64,000 nt of DNA from Anadara kagoshimensis (lineage: Eukaryota; Mollusca; Bivalvia; Arcoida; Arcidae): NCBI GenBank assembly GCA_021292105.1, contig CM037869.1, forward strand, positions 6,260,204-6,324,203, read 5' to 3'. This document shows positions 52,881-63,350 of the stretch, piece by piece. Numbering within the stretch: the stretch's first letter is position 1; each line of letters starts with the position of its first letter. The notes under the pieces are model-generated. The model saw only the letters and a list, made by a program, of their open reading frames with translations. It was not told the origin of the DNA and ran no database searches. Made by a program: the position numbers and the translations under genes.

Positions 52881-54109
52881 TTACCCACTTGAAATATTGA
52901 AAGTCTTTTAGTTTTTTAAATTGATGTTTTAACTTCGTGATCTAAATTTATGAAACAAATTTGTTTTTCTTGCAAAACAATTTTCTTTTAGAACTTTTTT
53001 CATTTCTTCATAATGAAGAAAATAGTTACCATAAAACCACAATAATAGTTACATTTTGACGTCATAGAAAATGTTTTCATGTGCTGTTTAGTACTACGAC
53101 TAAAAAAGACGCAGGATTTTCTATTATTTATGCCCATGATATTATAGTGTGAGCAGCTGAAGTTATTGACAATCTGGACAAATGGAATGTATGATCAATG
53201 AACCAAGTTTTTTTAAACATAGTTCATTGTAGGATTGTACCAGTTTAAACATGTAAAATAATTTATAGATGGCAGTATATCATATCTTCTGTCTTTCAGA
53301 AAGATGAACTGGCCAGCTTGTATTATATAATCCTCTCTGTCTGTTAGGGAGTTGATCTGGTCTATGTTTCATGAGTTTAACAAATATATATACTCTGAGG
53401 ACATTTGGTTTTATAGACTTTTTGTCTTTATAGACTGTGTTGTTCTGATGTGACATATCACGTACATCCGTAAAAGGTCACTTGTCAGATAACACGTAAT
53501 TGGAAAATATAAATCACTGATTTTGTGATGTTTCTTAGATTTAGTAACAAAATTCAAGAAATGCTTAAATTTCTCTTTTGGATTGGAAACTTTAAAAATT
53601 CTATATTGTACTTAATGAAATCCTGTTGTTAATATTGAATACCCTATCTTTTTACCAGAACATGATGTAATACAAAAATGTAGGACTTTTGATAAATGCA
53701 TATTTCAAAAGTTAGTTTTAGCCCATCTGTCAAAAGGTCATATGAGCTAATGTCATAGTGCAGCCTGTGTATCAGCATGTATGTATTTGTTTTGAATGCT
53801 TATTTTCAACTTCTTTTCTAAAAACTACTGGAATTTCTATGAAACTTTGTCAGAGTTATACATATGTTGGCGAAATTCAGATTTGTTTATGATGTTGCCA
53901 TGGCTCCCAAAAACAAAAGGTTAATGTGGCATACAGATATAAAAAATCATAAAAAGTCTTCTTCTGTGAAACCAATGATAGGAGAAGAATTTGATTTGAT
54001 AATTGACTTTTCAAAGGGCTTTAGCCTGTTTTTTTGATTTCATGAAATTCAGTAGAAAATGGGTTGTTTGTTTGGCCAAGGTGAGTTAATAATCTACTGT
54101 GTTTATAGG
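52881..54109. other. Giant intron, no gene
   Basis: AT-rich; nothing specific recognised. Confidence 0.45.
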
Positions 54110-54245
54110 TGACTGCATCTAGTTGTCAAGTTTCCATTCCCACTCCTGGTTCTTTGGTTTCCTTTGTATCCCTGAGCTGTCTCAATACAAGTGAAGAATC
54201 TTGACTGGAGCATGAAACGCAACTATCCTGGAGCATGAAACACAA
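54110..54245 (+). repeat. SINE-A 3' fragment
   Basis: ctctcaatacaag-like block (gtctcaatacaagtgaagaa) and tcttgactggagcatgaaac, with the last 25 bp (ctatcctggagcatgaaaca) duplicated. Confidence 0.55.
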
Positions 54246-54834
54246 CTATCGGATACTGCACTTCTCAACTCCTAACCCACACTTAAGTTTATATGCTTAA
54301 TATATAAACAATAAATATTTTAGAAGAATTGGGAATTGGCAGCCAGCTATAATGGCTTATTGAATATTCTGTTTATGGAGTTAGAAATAAATGAAATTTT
54401 GGAGCTATCATTTATCTGTTAAAAGGATTTATGAGATGCTGAGATGATAAGGTATTTAGAATTCAGATACTCATAGTTATAACTAATTGAAAATTTTGTA
54501 TATGAAAACTCTGTTATAATATCTATTGATGAAAAATGAAATTTTCAAAATGAATTTGAAACTCCCACATAATACTGTATATATATATTAATTTTAGCAG
54601 TTTCTGTGATGATACAGTAGGCCTCCACCAAATGGGGCTTGCTGAAATACCATGTGTTCAACACCCCTTAATGTCTGTGTTGAGCATTTTAGAAAACGTT
54701 TGTGTTGTGAATTCCCATAATAATGTCTTTTTTATGTGGAAAACCTGAACAGATAAGATTCCATCTAAAGGAAAATAATTGTTCTGAACAAACAATAGGG
54801 GGTATCATGTGACACAGCAAACCTCGTTAAAGAT

Positions 54835-55035
54835 GATCATAGCACAAACAAAGTAAGCATCTACTTACAGATCACAGTGCCTCTCTAAGCTGGAGTTCCA
54901 CCTATGTTGTGAGAATGTTTGTTGTTTTGCTTGCCAAAGACTGGTGGTTTTCTCCACCATCCCTGAACTAAACACCTCAATATAAGTAAAAGAACCTTGA
55001 CAGTAATGTAAAACTCCACATTATTCCAGTTCACT
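54835..55035 (+). repeat. SINE-A copy
   Basis: acttacagatcacagtgcct, ccaaagactggtggttttct, ccaccatccctgaact, cctcaatataagtaaaagaa and taatgtaaaactccac. Confidence 0.65.
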
Positions 55036-55289
55036 CACACTCAATAATAGGTCAACTAGAATTTAAAAAAAAATCTCAAGATTATAAAACTGTTATAAGA
55101 TTTATAGTAGTGTTTTAAGAACAATAATTTCATGCTGTATGCTCATAAAGTTAGAACATTATTCTTTGTAACTACCGTCATGTTTTCATCTTGTGTAATG
55201 ATATTGATGTTTTAATTATTGTTTTGACATTCATCACGGTAAAATTTGTAGCATCTTAAATACTAGTTCCATATGATATATCAGTTCTG

Positions 55290-55615
55290 GGAACTTTCAA
55301 ATTACAATTTTTATGGTTACTCACATAAATTTAAGTATTTTGTTATTGAATATTTTAATTATTTTTTTATGATATGCTAATCCCTCAGATTTTAAAGTGA
55401 CAATTTTTATTGTTTGGCACATAAATTTTGAGTATTTTCATATAAATTTTTTTTTCATATGTTTCTTTGGTGGTAATATTAAAGTAACATTTTTTATTAT
55501 TTCTTGCATAAATTTTGACTATTTTGTTATTTTGATGCATCAATTCCGCAGAAATTAAAAATGACATAATTTTTATTGTTACTTACATAATTAAAGTATT
55601 TCCTTATAAATTTTT
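55290..55615. repeat. Degenerate AT-rich tandem repeat, about 60-bp unit, five copies
   Basis: Blocks of acaatttttatnnttactca-cataaatttnagtattttg recur at about 55300, 55395, 55490 and 55560. Confidence 0.6.
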
Positions 55616-56569
55616 ATACCTCCAGCAAACTAGTTTGATGTGGGTATATAAAAAAGCACCATACCATGTCTGTCTGTCTGTCCAACTGTCCATTTGTCGT
55701 GTCTCTAAGTGTAAAATAGTGTCCGGACAGTATCTCATAATTGCTTTTGACAACTGTCATAAAACTTCACATAAATAATCTTCATAGTCCAAAAGTGTGT
55801 TATGAACTTGAACCAAGGTCATCGGAAAGGTCAAAGTTGCAGAAAAAGATAATGTTTCGGATGAGGGTATTTTGCTCAAGAAATGATTCTAGTTTTCATA
55901 TTATATTCTTATTTAATAGGATCTGATTTATCATTTCTGTAAACTTTTGAACAAGAAATAGTTTTAGTTTCTCACATTTTGTAACAATATTTTAAAATTT
56001 ATAGGATTTTAATAACAAATTTTTGTTGTTTCTCAATTCAATTTAGAACTGTTTGTAACAAGGTTTAGGTTTCATAAGATTTATATGTTTAATATGTTAT
56101 TTTTAATTTAAAAATTCTCTTAAACAAAGAAGAAAAACTTTAAGTAGGCTTTTCTTGAAATTTTTTAAATCCCGGAAGAATATAACTTATAGGTATAATA
56201 TTATGTTATAATTCTTATTTTGGCATTTTGCCAAAACAAAAATAAAATTTAGAACAATAGAAATTTCTTTAAAATAAAAATAAAAATTTGGAAAAATAAA
56301 GTTTTTAAAAAATTTTAAATGTCTGAAACTGAGATTGATCTATTTCTTTGTCTTTTTGAGGTAACCATTTTAGCTTGGCTTGACATGTGATATTACACAC
56401 TTTTTTCTGTAGTGTGTGTCCTATTCATTTCAGTTATAATCCATGGCTACCACTCTTTCTCCAACACTATGCCAGGTTTGTCTTGGTTGTCCTGTTTTCG
56501 TCTTTTCCTGATGTCTCCCTCGTTAGAGCATGACAAGTGATGTAGTGATGTCACATCTGTCCTTGGCCT
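55616..56569. other. Giant intron, no gene
   Basis: Begins with the tatacctcca/(ctgt)n dispersed repeat head; then AT-rich sequence with A/T runs. Confidence 0.45.
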
Positions 56570-57088
56570 GTGTTTGCTATCAGTTTTGTGGCCTTCGTGG
56601 CAGAGTTGCCTAAAGCGTGTGGTTACAGATCACATTGTCTCTAACTGCCTAGGTTGTGTTTGCTATCAGTTTTGTGGCCTTCGTGGCAGAGTTGCCTAAA
56701 GCGTGTAGTTACAGATCACATTGTCTCTAAGCTGCCTAGGTTGTGTTTGCTATCAGTTTTGTGGCCTTCGTGGCAGAGTTGTCTAAAGCATGTAGTTACA
56801 GATCACATTGTCTCTAAGCTGCCTAGGTTGTGTTTGCTATCAGTTTTGTGGCCTTCGTGGCAGAGTTGCCTAAAGCGTGTGGTTACAGATCAAATTGTCT
56901 CTAACTGCCTAGGTTGTGTTTGCTATCAGTTTTGTGGCCTTCATGTCAGAGTTGTCTAAAGCGTGTAGTTACAGATCACATTGTCTCTAAGCTGCCTAGG
57001 TTGTGTTTGCTATCAGTTTTGTGGCCTTTGTGGCAGAGTTGCCTAAAGCGTGTGGTTACAGATCACATTGTCTCTAAGCTGCCTAGGT
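56570..57088 (+). repeat. 86/87-bp tandem array of SINE-A tRNA-like heads, six copies
   Basis: Unit: gtgtttgctatcagttttgt, ggccttcgtggcagagttgc, ctaaagcgtgtggttacaga, tcacattgtctctaactgcc, taggtt. The ggccttcgtggcagagttgc-ctaaagcg part is the SINE head with its A box. Only the last copy continues into the SINE body. Confidence 0.9.
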
Positions 57089-57235
57089 TGGAATCACACT
57101 CAAGACATATCTTAGTGTTAGAAAGTTTCCAGTTCACTTGTGGAAAGCTGGTGGTTTTCTCTGAGCACTCTGGTTTCCTCCATTAAACTGACAGCCTGAT
57201 ATATATGAATCTTGACTTGGGTGTAAAACTTTTGT
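57089..57235 (+). repeat. SINE-A body following the head array
   Basis: ggaatcacactcaagacata, cttagtgttagaaagtttcc, agctggtggttttctctgag, actgacagcctgatatatat and cttgacttgggtgtaaaact. Confidence 0.75.
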
Positions 57236-57545
57236 CATTATGACTACTGGCCCTAAACCCAACCCATCCGACCCTACTTACCAGGACACACCTTAATTTT
57301 GTTGTCATGGCTACTGATTCTAAAACTACCGATGCAGTCCTACATAACAGGACACACCTAAATTTTGTCATAATGGCTGCTGATTCTAAAGCTACCCATG
57401 CAGCCTTACCCATCAGGACACACCTAAATTTGGTCATTATGGCTGCAGATTCTAAAGCTAACCTAAGCGGCCTTACCCACCTGGACACACCTAGATTTTG
57501 GCATAATGACTACAGACTCTAACCCCAACCTGTCCAGCCCTACCC
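57231..57545 (+). repeat. 66-bp minisatellite, about five diverged copies
   Basis: Unit: tttgtcataatggctgctga, ttctaaagctacccatgcag, ccttacccatcaggacacac, ctaaat. Spacing of atggct is 66 bp (57307, 57373, 57439). Unrelated in sequence to the 37.7-kb array. Confidence 0.85.
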
Positions 57546-58689
57546 ACCCACACATAAGTACACATGTGCCTGGCATTTAAAGACTTTATCATAAAGAATT
57601 TGCCTCATTTAGGAATATTTTTGAATGATAGAGCTAACAGAATATAGAAAGGCATCAACTGCAAATAAAGATAAACCCTTCTCATCTCTTTTTTATGGGG
57701 CTGACAATATCGCTATCGCTATCCCTCGTTTCTTTTGTACTTTTATCAGAATGCAGAGAGAAGATAAAAGTTCAACGTTTTATTTCTAGACATTCATTTA
57801 ACATTTACTTATTGTTTTTTCATCACTCAGCTGATGATATCGGCCCCGACGTGTGAACTGAGAAGACCCTAGGGTATTATCACTGACTAATACTAGTTTA
57901 TTATTATCTTTGACTGTTTGTGCGTCTTTTGATGCTAAATGAAAATCCATAATGTGTGGTATATCTAGTGTTAATAAGGATATTAAATGGTTTGTCCGTC
58001 TAGTTCATGCTAATCTTAAGTTATATGGACAAATATTTGATGATATACTGGAAAACTGAGAAATTTTCATGTTGGTCAATTTTACAAGATGCAACATTTC
58101 AAGCCAGTGTCATTGTAGCAGGGGGAATGGGGCAACAATATTGAGGGTATGTGGTGTTTTAGAAGAAAGTATTTGAAAATGTTCCTATCTGAAAATCCTA
58201 GAATGACCATTGTTGTTGCAGGGTTTTACACAACTTTTAAAAAATATGGGTTTTTGGGACTCCAATAAAAAAATTAATTGGGTCCAAACCTACAAATGTG
58301 GGTCCCATAACTGAATTAAAATAAAAGTGTTAATTATATAATTATGATTATATATAGTTCTGGTGTTGCAATAATATTGATTTTTGAAAATTGTTACATC
58401 TGACTGTGAATGCATTGTTTTTCGATGCACGGATGCATGAATCACACATTATCACCTTTTTCGTGCATTGTATTTCACCCATGGATAACGTGTCTAACCA
58501 ATTCATTATAGATCACAATGTTTATGTTGTACCTGCTATTCTTCAGGTTTTGCAATGAAACCATCTTTTTGTCCGGGTTGTTACAATAGTAAGGGCAGGC
58601 TTAGGTTTATTTTCTAATGACACAGACGTTTAGTGTTGGCTAGAGAAGTGACACACTATGATCTGTCCTTAATTATGGTAGGGAGAGTG
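57546..58689. other. Giant intron, no gene
   Basis: AT-rich; nothing specific seen. Confidence 0.45.
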
Positions 58690-58870
58690 GTGAAAGTTAT
58701 GCTCCAGGTAAGATTCTTTCACTTATATTGAGGCAGTTAGATCAGGGATGGTGAAGGAAAACTAGTATGCCCTTAAAAAACCACCGATCTTCAAACTAGG
58801 ACCTGCCCCAAAATTCAAACCTTAGCCTTGTGAGGGTTTTGATCTGTAATTTGGTGCTTGAGACCATTCT
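58690..58870 (-). repeat. SINE-A copy, antisense
   Basis: atgctccaggtaagattctt, tcacttatattgaggcagtt, agatcagggatggtgaagga, aaaccaccgatcttcaaact, aggacctgccccaaaattc. Confidence 0.7.
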
Positions 58871-59669
58871 TGATACCATTAAAAAAGTAAAATAATGTGT
58901 TCAAGTGAAATAAAGATCGTAAATTGTGTTGTCATTCGTGCTGAAACTATTTAGTAACTAAAAATACTTATTTCTGTCATTGTTCATGATTCATTACATT
59001 TGGGTAAGTCTTGTCTAGTCTGCTATCGAATGTTATGACGTCTGAGAGAACGTGAAATGGATTACGTTTGTAAAACTCACACGATAAGCTAGTTATTTAT
59101 ATGTACTTTCATTCAGGTGGATAGGTAGCCATATATTTATATTCCCCAAAGAGGTAATATTCTCCATCTTACGTAGACGATGCTCGGCACGGGAGAGTGT
59201 AAAAATAACAATGTAATTACATTTAATGATTTTCGTTTATATAATAACCTTGTTTATCCTGACCCTCAAAGAAATTTGCTGACTCCGGTAATTTAACAAG
59301 ATTTGAATATTTCCCATGAGCCTCTCTGTTTTATATCTTCATACTATACATTATACTGATATTGCAAAATTTGAAGTTTTTAGGGTTATTTGCATTTCAA
59401 TTTATAGTCATTTTCTTGGTCATTGACCTGTAGCTTTAGTCTTTGTGGTCAGTATGGGGGTGGGTTATGGGTGGTTGGTTGCTGATACATACATGCCATT
59501 TGTCCTGGATTGTCCATGATTTTGACACTTATAAAACCTGTCCTGCCGAGACACACAAAATTCCAGAATTTTAACCTTGTTCCAGATTTTGAAAAACCTG
59601 CCATTTTCAAGAAACTAAGTATTTTGATTTTGGCCTTTCTGTTGGTTGTTTTGTCCACTACAATGCTAG
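58871..59669. other. Giant intron, no gene
   Basis: AT-rich; nothing specific seen. Confidence 0.45.
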
Positions 59670-59860
59670 TAACCCTTAGTTACTGGGTCACAGGGTTATG
59701 GATCATGGCACCTCCTAGTTTAAATCCCACCTAGGCAGATCCCAGTTTAAGGAAGTTTGTCAGTTGAAGTGTTTTATTGTTTTATTCTGTGTTCTGGTTT
59801 CTTCTACCATGAAAAAACCTGTACAAGTGAAATAATCTTGAATGTGGCATAAAATGTTAT
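59670..59860 (+). repeat. SINE-A copy
   Basis: tgggtcacagggttatggat, agtttaaatcccacctaggc (B-box-like), aggaagtttgtcagttg, gtacaagtgaaataatcttg. Confidence 0.6.
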
Positions 59861-60363
59861 TACTCTGGTGGATATTTATTAATGCTAGCTAGGATGTTCA
59901 TGTTTTTTGTTTGTACATCATTTGTTGTGGCAAGCCCTGTTTTCAATGTAACCAACATTTATGAGCTGGTGATTGACCCTTGACCTTGTTACCTAATTTA
60001 CATAAGTGCCTGCAAGTGCATATTGCTTCACTTTTGTCAGTGTGAATATCTTAAAACAATTATGTATACAAGATATTATGTTCACTTTGTTTAGTTTCTG
60101 TTTGATTAATAATAATAATAAAAAACTGCACAATTCTTATTTTAAAAAAAGTTGAACAATTAATACTTTATTTCACAATTATAAGAAAATATTTGACAGC
60201 AAGCCCCAAAAAATAGAATGTAATGCAATAGGGGTTTGTCAGAATACCTTGTGATTACAATAACCCTTAATGTTTGTATGGAACATGTGGAAAGTGTTTA
60301 TGTTGCATATTTCCTTAATAACAATAGTTTTTGGAGGAAAATATTAGCTTACACAATTCCATG

Positions 60364-60580
60364 CTGTAAACCAACTTTTATTCACGTGCAATTAAGTTTC
60401 ATGTGTTTCGCGAGGACAAACTTATCACGAAAGTTAATCGTGGCGAATTTGTTTCTGAAAATGGTTATATTTATACCAAATATTCAGGAAAATCTCATAT
60501 TACAAAAGATGATAGTTGCGAAATTGTTTTGATAAGAGAATCATGAAAGTTAATATCCGCGAATAAAGGTTGGTTTACAG
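60364..60580. mobile_element. 217-bp MITE with 20-bp TIRs
   Basis: TIRs CTGTAAACCAACTTTTATTC and its complement match 19 of 20; flanked by tg/ta, probably a decayed TA target duplication. Same CTGTAAACC terminus as the 1-kb element at 6956. Its left TIR supplies an AATAAA on the - strand (60382-60377), another candidate poly(A) signal for the receptor. Confidence 0.75.
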
Positions 60581-60661
60581 TATTCAATGTAAATCATTGT
60601 TTAGCACTAACATTAAGGGGTATTATTACGTAGTATGCTGATAAACCCTGGGTCTTATAAT

Positions 60662-60802
60662 TGTCAAGGTCCATACTGACTTGAAAAGAAAATGGAATTT
60701 CTTGGATTTAATGAGCATTTTGTATATCTTCAGACGATTTCGTTTCGGTACGTTTTTTTCTTCAAATTTTAACATTTTGAATGGTCAGTATGAACCTTGA
60801 CA
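60662..60802. mobile_element. MITE-like inverted-repeat element in the receptor 3' flank
   Basis: Ends are 19-bp inverted repeats with one mismatch (TGTCAAGGTCCATACTGAC versus the complement of GTCAGTATGAACCTTGACA), 141 bp in all. It begins about 20 bp after the receptor stop, so it probably lies in the 3'UTR. It carries an ATTAAA on the - strand (60712-60707), a possible poly(A) signal. Confidence 0.7.
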
Positions 60803-60822
60803 TTTATATTACATGAATAAGA

Positions 60823-61323
60823 CTATCGAGCATCTTCTTTCAATAAAACCGTAAGAGTGTTCCGTCTATCTGGACCTCTCGAGTTATGGTTGTGAGATGT
60901 AGCAAATGTTGTTACACTACTGTCAGCTTGTAGCCTACCTCTATACCTACATAAATGGCAGGCCAGAATTTTGGTAAATGTCCGTCGGAATGCAGTGTTG
61001 AACATTGTATAAATTATAGGATTAGCCAGTGAAGCTGTATAACCCATCCAGAGAAATATAGACATGACATCATTGGTCATATTGACCATACAAGAAGGAC
61101 AAGACACGGACATAATATTTACAATAAAAAATGGAGTCCACAATATCAAAAAAACACCAAATATAATACCTAGCACCTTAGAGGCTTTCTTCTCGTTAGT
61201 TGTAGCACGTTTTGATAACATTTCTTTCATACCTTCATGTCGGTTAAACCGTTTTAGTAAATTTCTTATACTCTTACTCATATGATGATGATGATCAGGA
61301 TTTGTACCGTTACTTAAAGACAT
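60823..61323 (-). CDS. 5-HT2-like receptor segment: end of ICL3, TM6, TM7, helix 8, C-tail
   Basis: An intact 166-codon stretch. Counting from its first Met: NEKKASKVLG at 43-52, the TM6 core with Trp62-Thr-Pro-Phe-Phe, CPSC in ECL3, Tyr95 in TM7, NPIIY at 101-105, helix 8 FRRTFTKIL and a Cys pair (ACHLC). The short tail ends EDAR, without the PDZ-ligand end (-SxV) of vertebrate HTR2 proteins. Upstream in the same frame the ORF continues to about 61405. Confidence 0.93.
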   Translation of the reverse strand: MSLSNGTNPDHHHHMSKSIRNLLKRFNRHEGMKEMLSKRATTNEKKASKVLGIIFGVFLILWTPFFIVNIMSVSCPSCMVNMTNDVMSIFLWMGYTASLANPIIYTMFNTAFRRTFTKILACHLCRYRGRLQADSSVTTFATSHNHNSRGPDRRNTLTVLLKEDAR

Positions 61324-62665
61324 CCTTGGTGATCCGAAGCGGTTTGGCGTACTTTTCCGCTTGTCATCATGTGACAGTGACCATTGGTCATGGATTTCTT
61401 GTTTCTGTCGAATTCCCTAGTAAGGGGCTAGTTGAATCCTTTGGTAAATTTAATCTATACATATGAAATGAATTTGGTTTTAAATTGATTGTGATGACAT
61501 CGATGACGAAGATGAATCCATGTCATCATCGTCTCCAGAATCTGATATCAGCCCAGAATTTGTGAATTTTCAATGCTTAAATAGTTATCATCCTTTGGAA
61601 AAATTTTGCAATGATTGGCTTTTTTCTAACAGTGCTCTAGATGGAGAATTTTCGCTATCATATTCTTTTTTCTCTCGAGCACTCTCCTTTAAACACTGAT
61701 CCATTTCTTTTTGAATTTGGTAGTAATGGTTTTTCCATTCCAGGTCAAATTTTGAATCGCGATCCAGATTTCCACAACTACGGGATTGTAAATTCCCAGG
61801 TAAATTTGATGCTCTATACATCCCAGAATCTAACTTTGGACATTTGAAAATGAGGCAGCCGCATAAATAGGACGTTCTTTACTGCTGAAAAATTGATTTG
61901 AAGTCACATTTAAGAAATCATTTCTTGTATCGTTTCTGTAAGCACATTTGTATTAATCTCCTCTTCATCATCTGTTGCCGTGGTTTCAATAATCTCCAAC
62001 GGTGATGATGTTGTCGGTAAACAAGACATGGACGCCGCTTTTTGATCCAGATTTTTTGTTGGCAAGAATTCTTCATACTCCTTATTGTTGTTATCAAACT
62101 TTGTTTCATTTTGTGGTGAGAATGTTCCTAAAATCGTAGCATCTGTTTCACTACCCTCGTTAACAATGCTGACCTTTCTTGACCCCTCATTACTAGGGGG
62201 AGATAAAAAGGTTTTCACAATACATTTACTTGATCCAAATTTTGAGCGCAGTGGTTTTAAATCTGAGCGTTCAATTTTTTGCATCATGGCTGATTTAGCC
62301 ATAATATCCTAATGGTTAACACATAAGTTACTATCATAATAGTAAGTGGAATGTAAAACGCAAAAACTGATCCGTATATCACAAAATCTTTATTTGTAGG
62401 AACACATACTCCATGGTTGAAAACAGTCTTTTTATCCTTAACTGCTAAAATAAATATAGGACTACTGACCGTTATGGACACTGCCCACAAACATGATTTT
62501 AGAGCAACGTCATTTTGGTTTTATTTCGGCCGTACTTCATTGGATATTTGAGCGTGAAGAATCGATCCATCGACATGGTACACATGTGCCAAATTGAGGC
62601 AGTACACATGAGCACATCCATTGTTACCCAGAAAATACAAAACTCTTCACCAAGAGGAAATGAAC
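60823..62665 (-). CDS. 5-HT2-type serotonin receptor, 3' coding part (TM3 to C-terminus), frame broken
   Basis: Rhodopsin-class GPCR of the 5-HT2 group (Gq-coupled in characterised members). The conserved parts match: TM3 DVLMCTASIWHMC with the amine-binding Asp, TM4 WAVSITVSSPIF, ECL2 Cys (GVCVP), TM5 FYIPLTIMIVTY, TM6 KASKVLGIIFGVFLILWTPF, TM7 MGYTASLANPIIY, and helix 8 with palmitoylation-type cysteines. The exon opens with a ttacag acceptor (62668-62666) before FPLGEEFC, the same place as the intron before WPLP in vertebrate HTR2A. The exon with the N-terminus, TM1 and TM2 was not seen and must lie beyond 64000. About eight single-base-type frame breaks occur (near 62505, 62303, 61920, 61840, 61602, 61560, 61485, 61400); every intervening segment still reads as protein. 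The stop is at 60825-60823. Which 5-HT2 paralogue this is cannot be told. Confidence 0.9.
61324..62302 (-). CDS. 5-HT2-like receptor segment: long third intracellular loop, multiply frame-broken
   Basis: About 325 codons of Ser/Asp/Glu-rich, low-complexity protein-like sequence between TM5 and TM6, including AKSAMMQKIERSDLKPLRSK, an acidic DDEEE stretch and a GDDDDMDSSSSS stretch. Long ICL3s are common in invertebrate aminergic receptors. The frame switches at about 61920, 61840, 61602, 61560, 61485 and 61400. Most switches imply one missing base in an A/T run; two go the other way. No stop created by substitution was noticed inside any segment. Confidence 0.75.
62303..62504 (-). CDS. 5-HT2-like receptor segment: TM4, ECL2, TM5
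   Basis: Reads DVALKSCLWAVSITVSSPIF, then an ECL2 with GVCVP (the Cys that bridges to TM3), then FVIYGSVFAFYIPLTIMIVT and YVLTIRIL. IPLTIM-TY is diagnostic of 5-HT2 receptors. The position equivalent to Ser 5.46 of human HTR2A reads Ala, as in HTR2B. Confidence 0.9.
62505..62665 (-). CDS. 5-HT2-like receptor segment: ECL1, TM3, ICL2
   Basis: Reads FPLGEEFCIFWVTMDVLMC then TASIWHMCTMSMDRF and PMKYGRNKTK. The Asp at the base of DVLMC aligns with the amine-contacting Asp 3.32. The DRY motif is DRF. The frame is lost at the AAAA run near 62505; one extra base there would join it to the TM4 frame. Confidence 0.88.
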
Positions 62666-62915
62666 CTGTAACAATAAAAAATAACATGTTATTGTTAGTG
62701 GTCTGTTTGGCTTATGTTTAAATTGTGTAAATGTGGGGGTTTGAAAAAAAAACTATTGGTTAGGATATAAGTCAATTAGTTTTGTATGATTTAAGTGACT
62801 ACTAAAACTAAGTCAAATCTTAAAACTGAAGAAATATTTTCTTCAACTCAAAGCGATAAGTTAAAAAAGGTTAGCATTTTAGAGAGAGGTTGGGTATACC
62901 ACCACCATTAAGACT
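62666..62915 (-). other. Receptor intron, 3' end
   Basis: Ends with a ttgttacag acceptor before the TM3 exon. No coding sequence for TM1-TM2 was found here. Confidence 0.6.
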
Positions 62916-63350
62916 GTAAATTCATCTTTTGCTGGTGACATCTAAATATAAGTGATATAAGAACAACAGTACTTTGACTTCGTTATTTTATCAATTTTCT
63001 AATCCCACAGTCTTCATAATGTAACTACTGCATGCTAGCATAAATCAATATTGGTTCATGAAGGAAATGCTTGACAGAGCCAATCACATAATGCTGGTGA
63101 GATCTAGATATAAAAGATATATGAACAACAACAGCACTTTAAGCTTCGTAATTAACTTCATTATTTTATCAATTTTCTAATCCCACAGCCTCCATTAATT
63201 CACTACTGCATGCTACCATAAATCAATATTTGTGCATTAAAGAAAACACCTAATGCTGGTGACATCTTGATATAATTAAGTTAAACACAGACTGTTTTAT
63301 AATTATTGCAGCATAAACTGGTTTCTGTCAATTTTCCTATCTCTCAATCC
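62916..63350. repeat. About 165-bp tandem repeat, two to three copies, in the receptor intron
   Basis: Each copy starts tgctggtgacatctaaatat (SINE-B-like 3' block), then ttattttatcaattttctaa, tcccacag and ctactgcatgcta-cataaatcaatatt; starts at about 62932, 63092 and 63254. Confidence 0.7.

Noticed and set aside
56570..57088. Functional tRNA genes
   Set aside because: The heads have A-box and B-box-like motifs but no credible cloverleaf or intact anticodon stem; they fit a degenerate SINE head.
60236..60532. 98-codon + strand frame as a gene
   Set aside because: It spans a MITE with clear TIRs and has no family resemblance.
28967..60822. Further PSMD1 exons or another host gene in the giant intron
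   Set aside because: I looked for the conserved blocks that follow GFxLFR in Rpn2 and saw none. A protein-level search of this interval would settle it.
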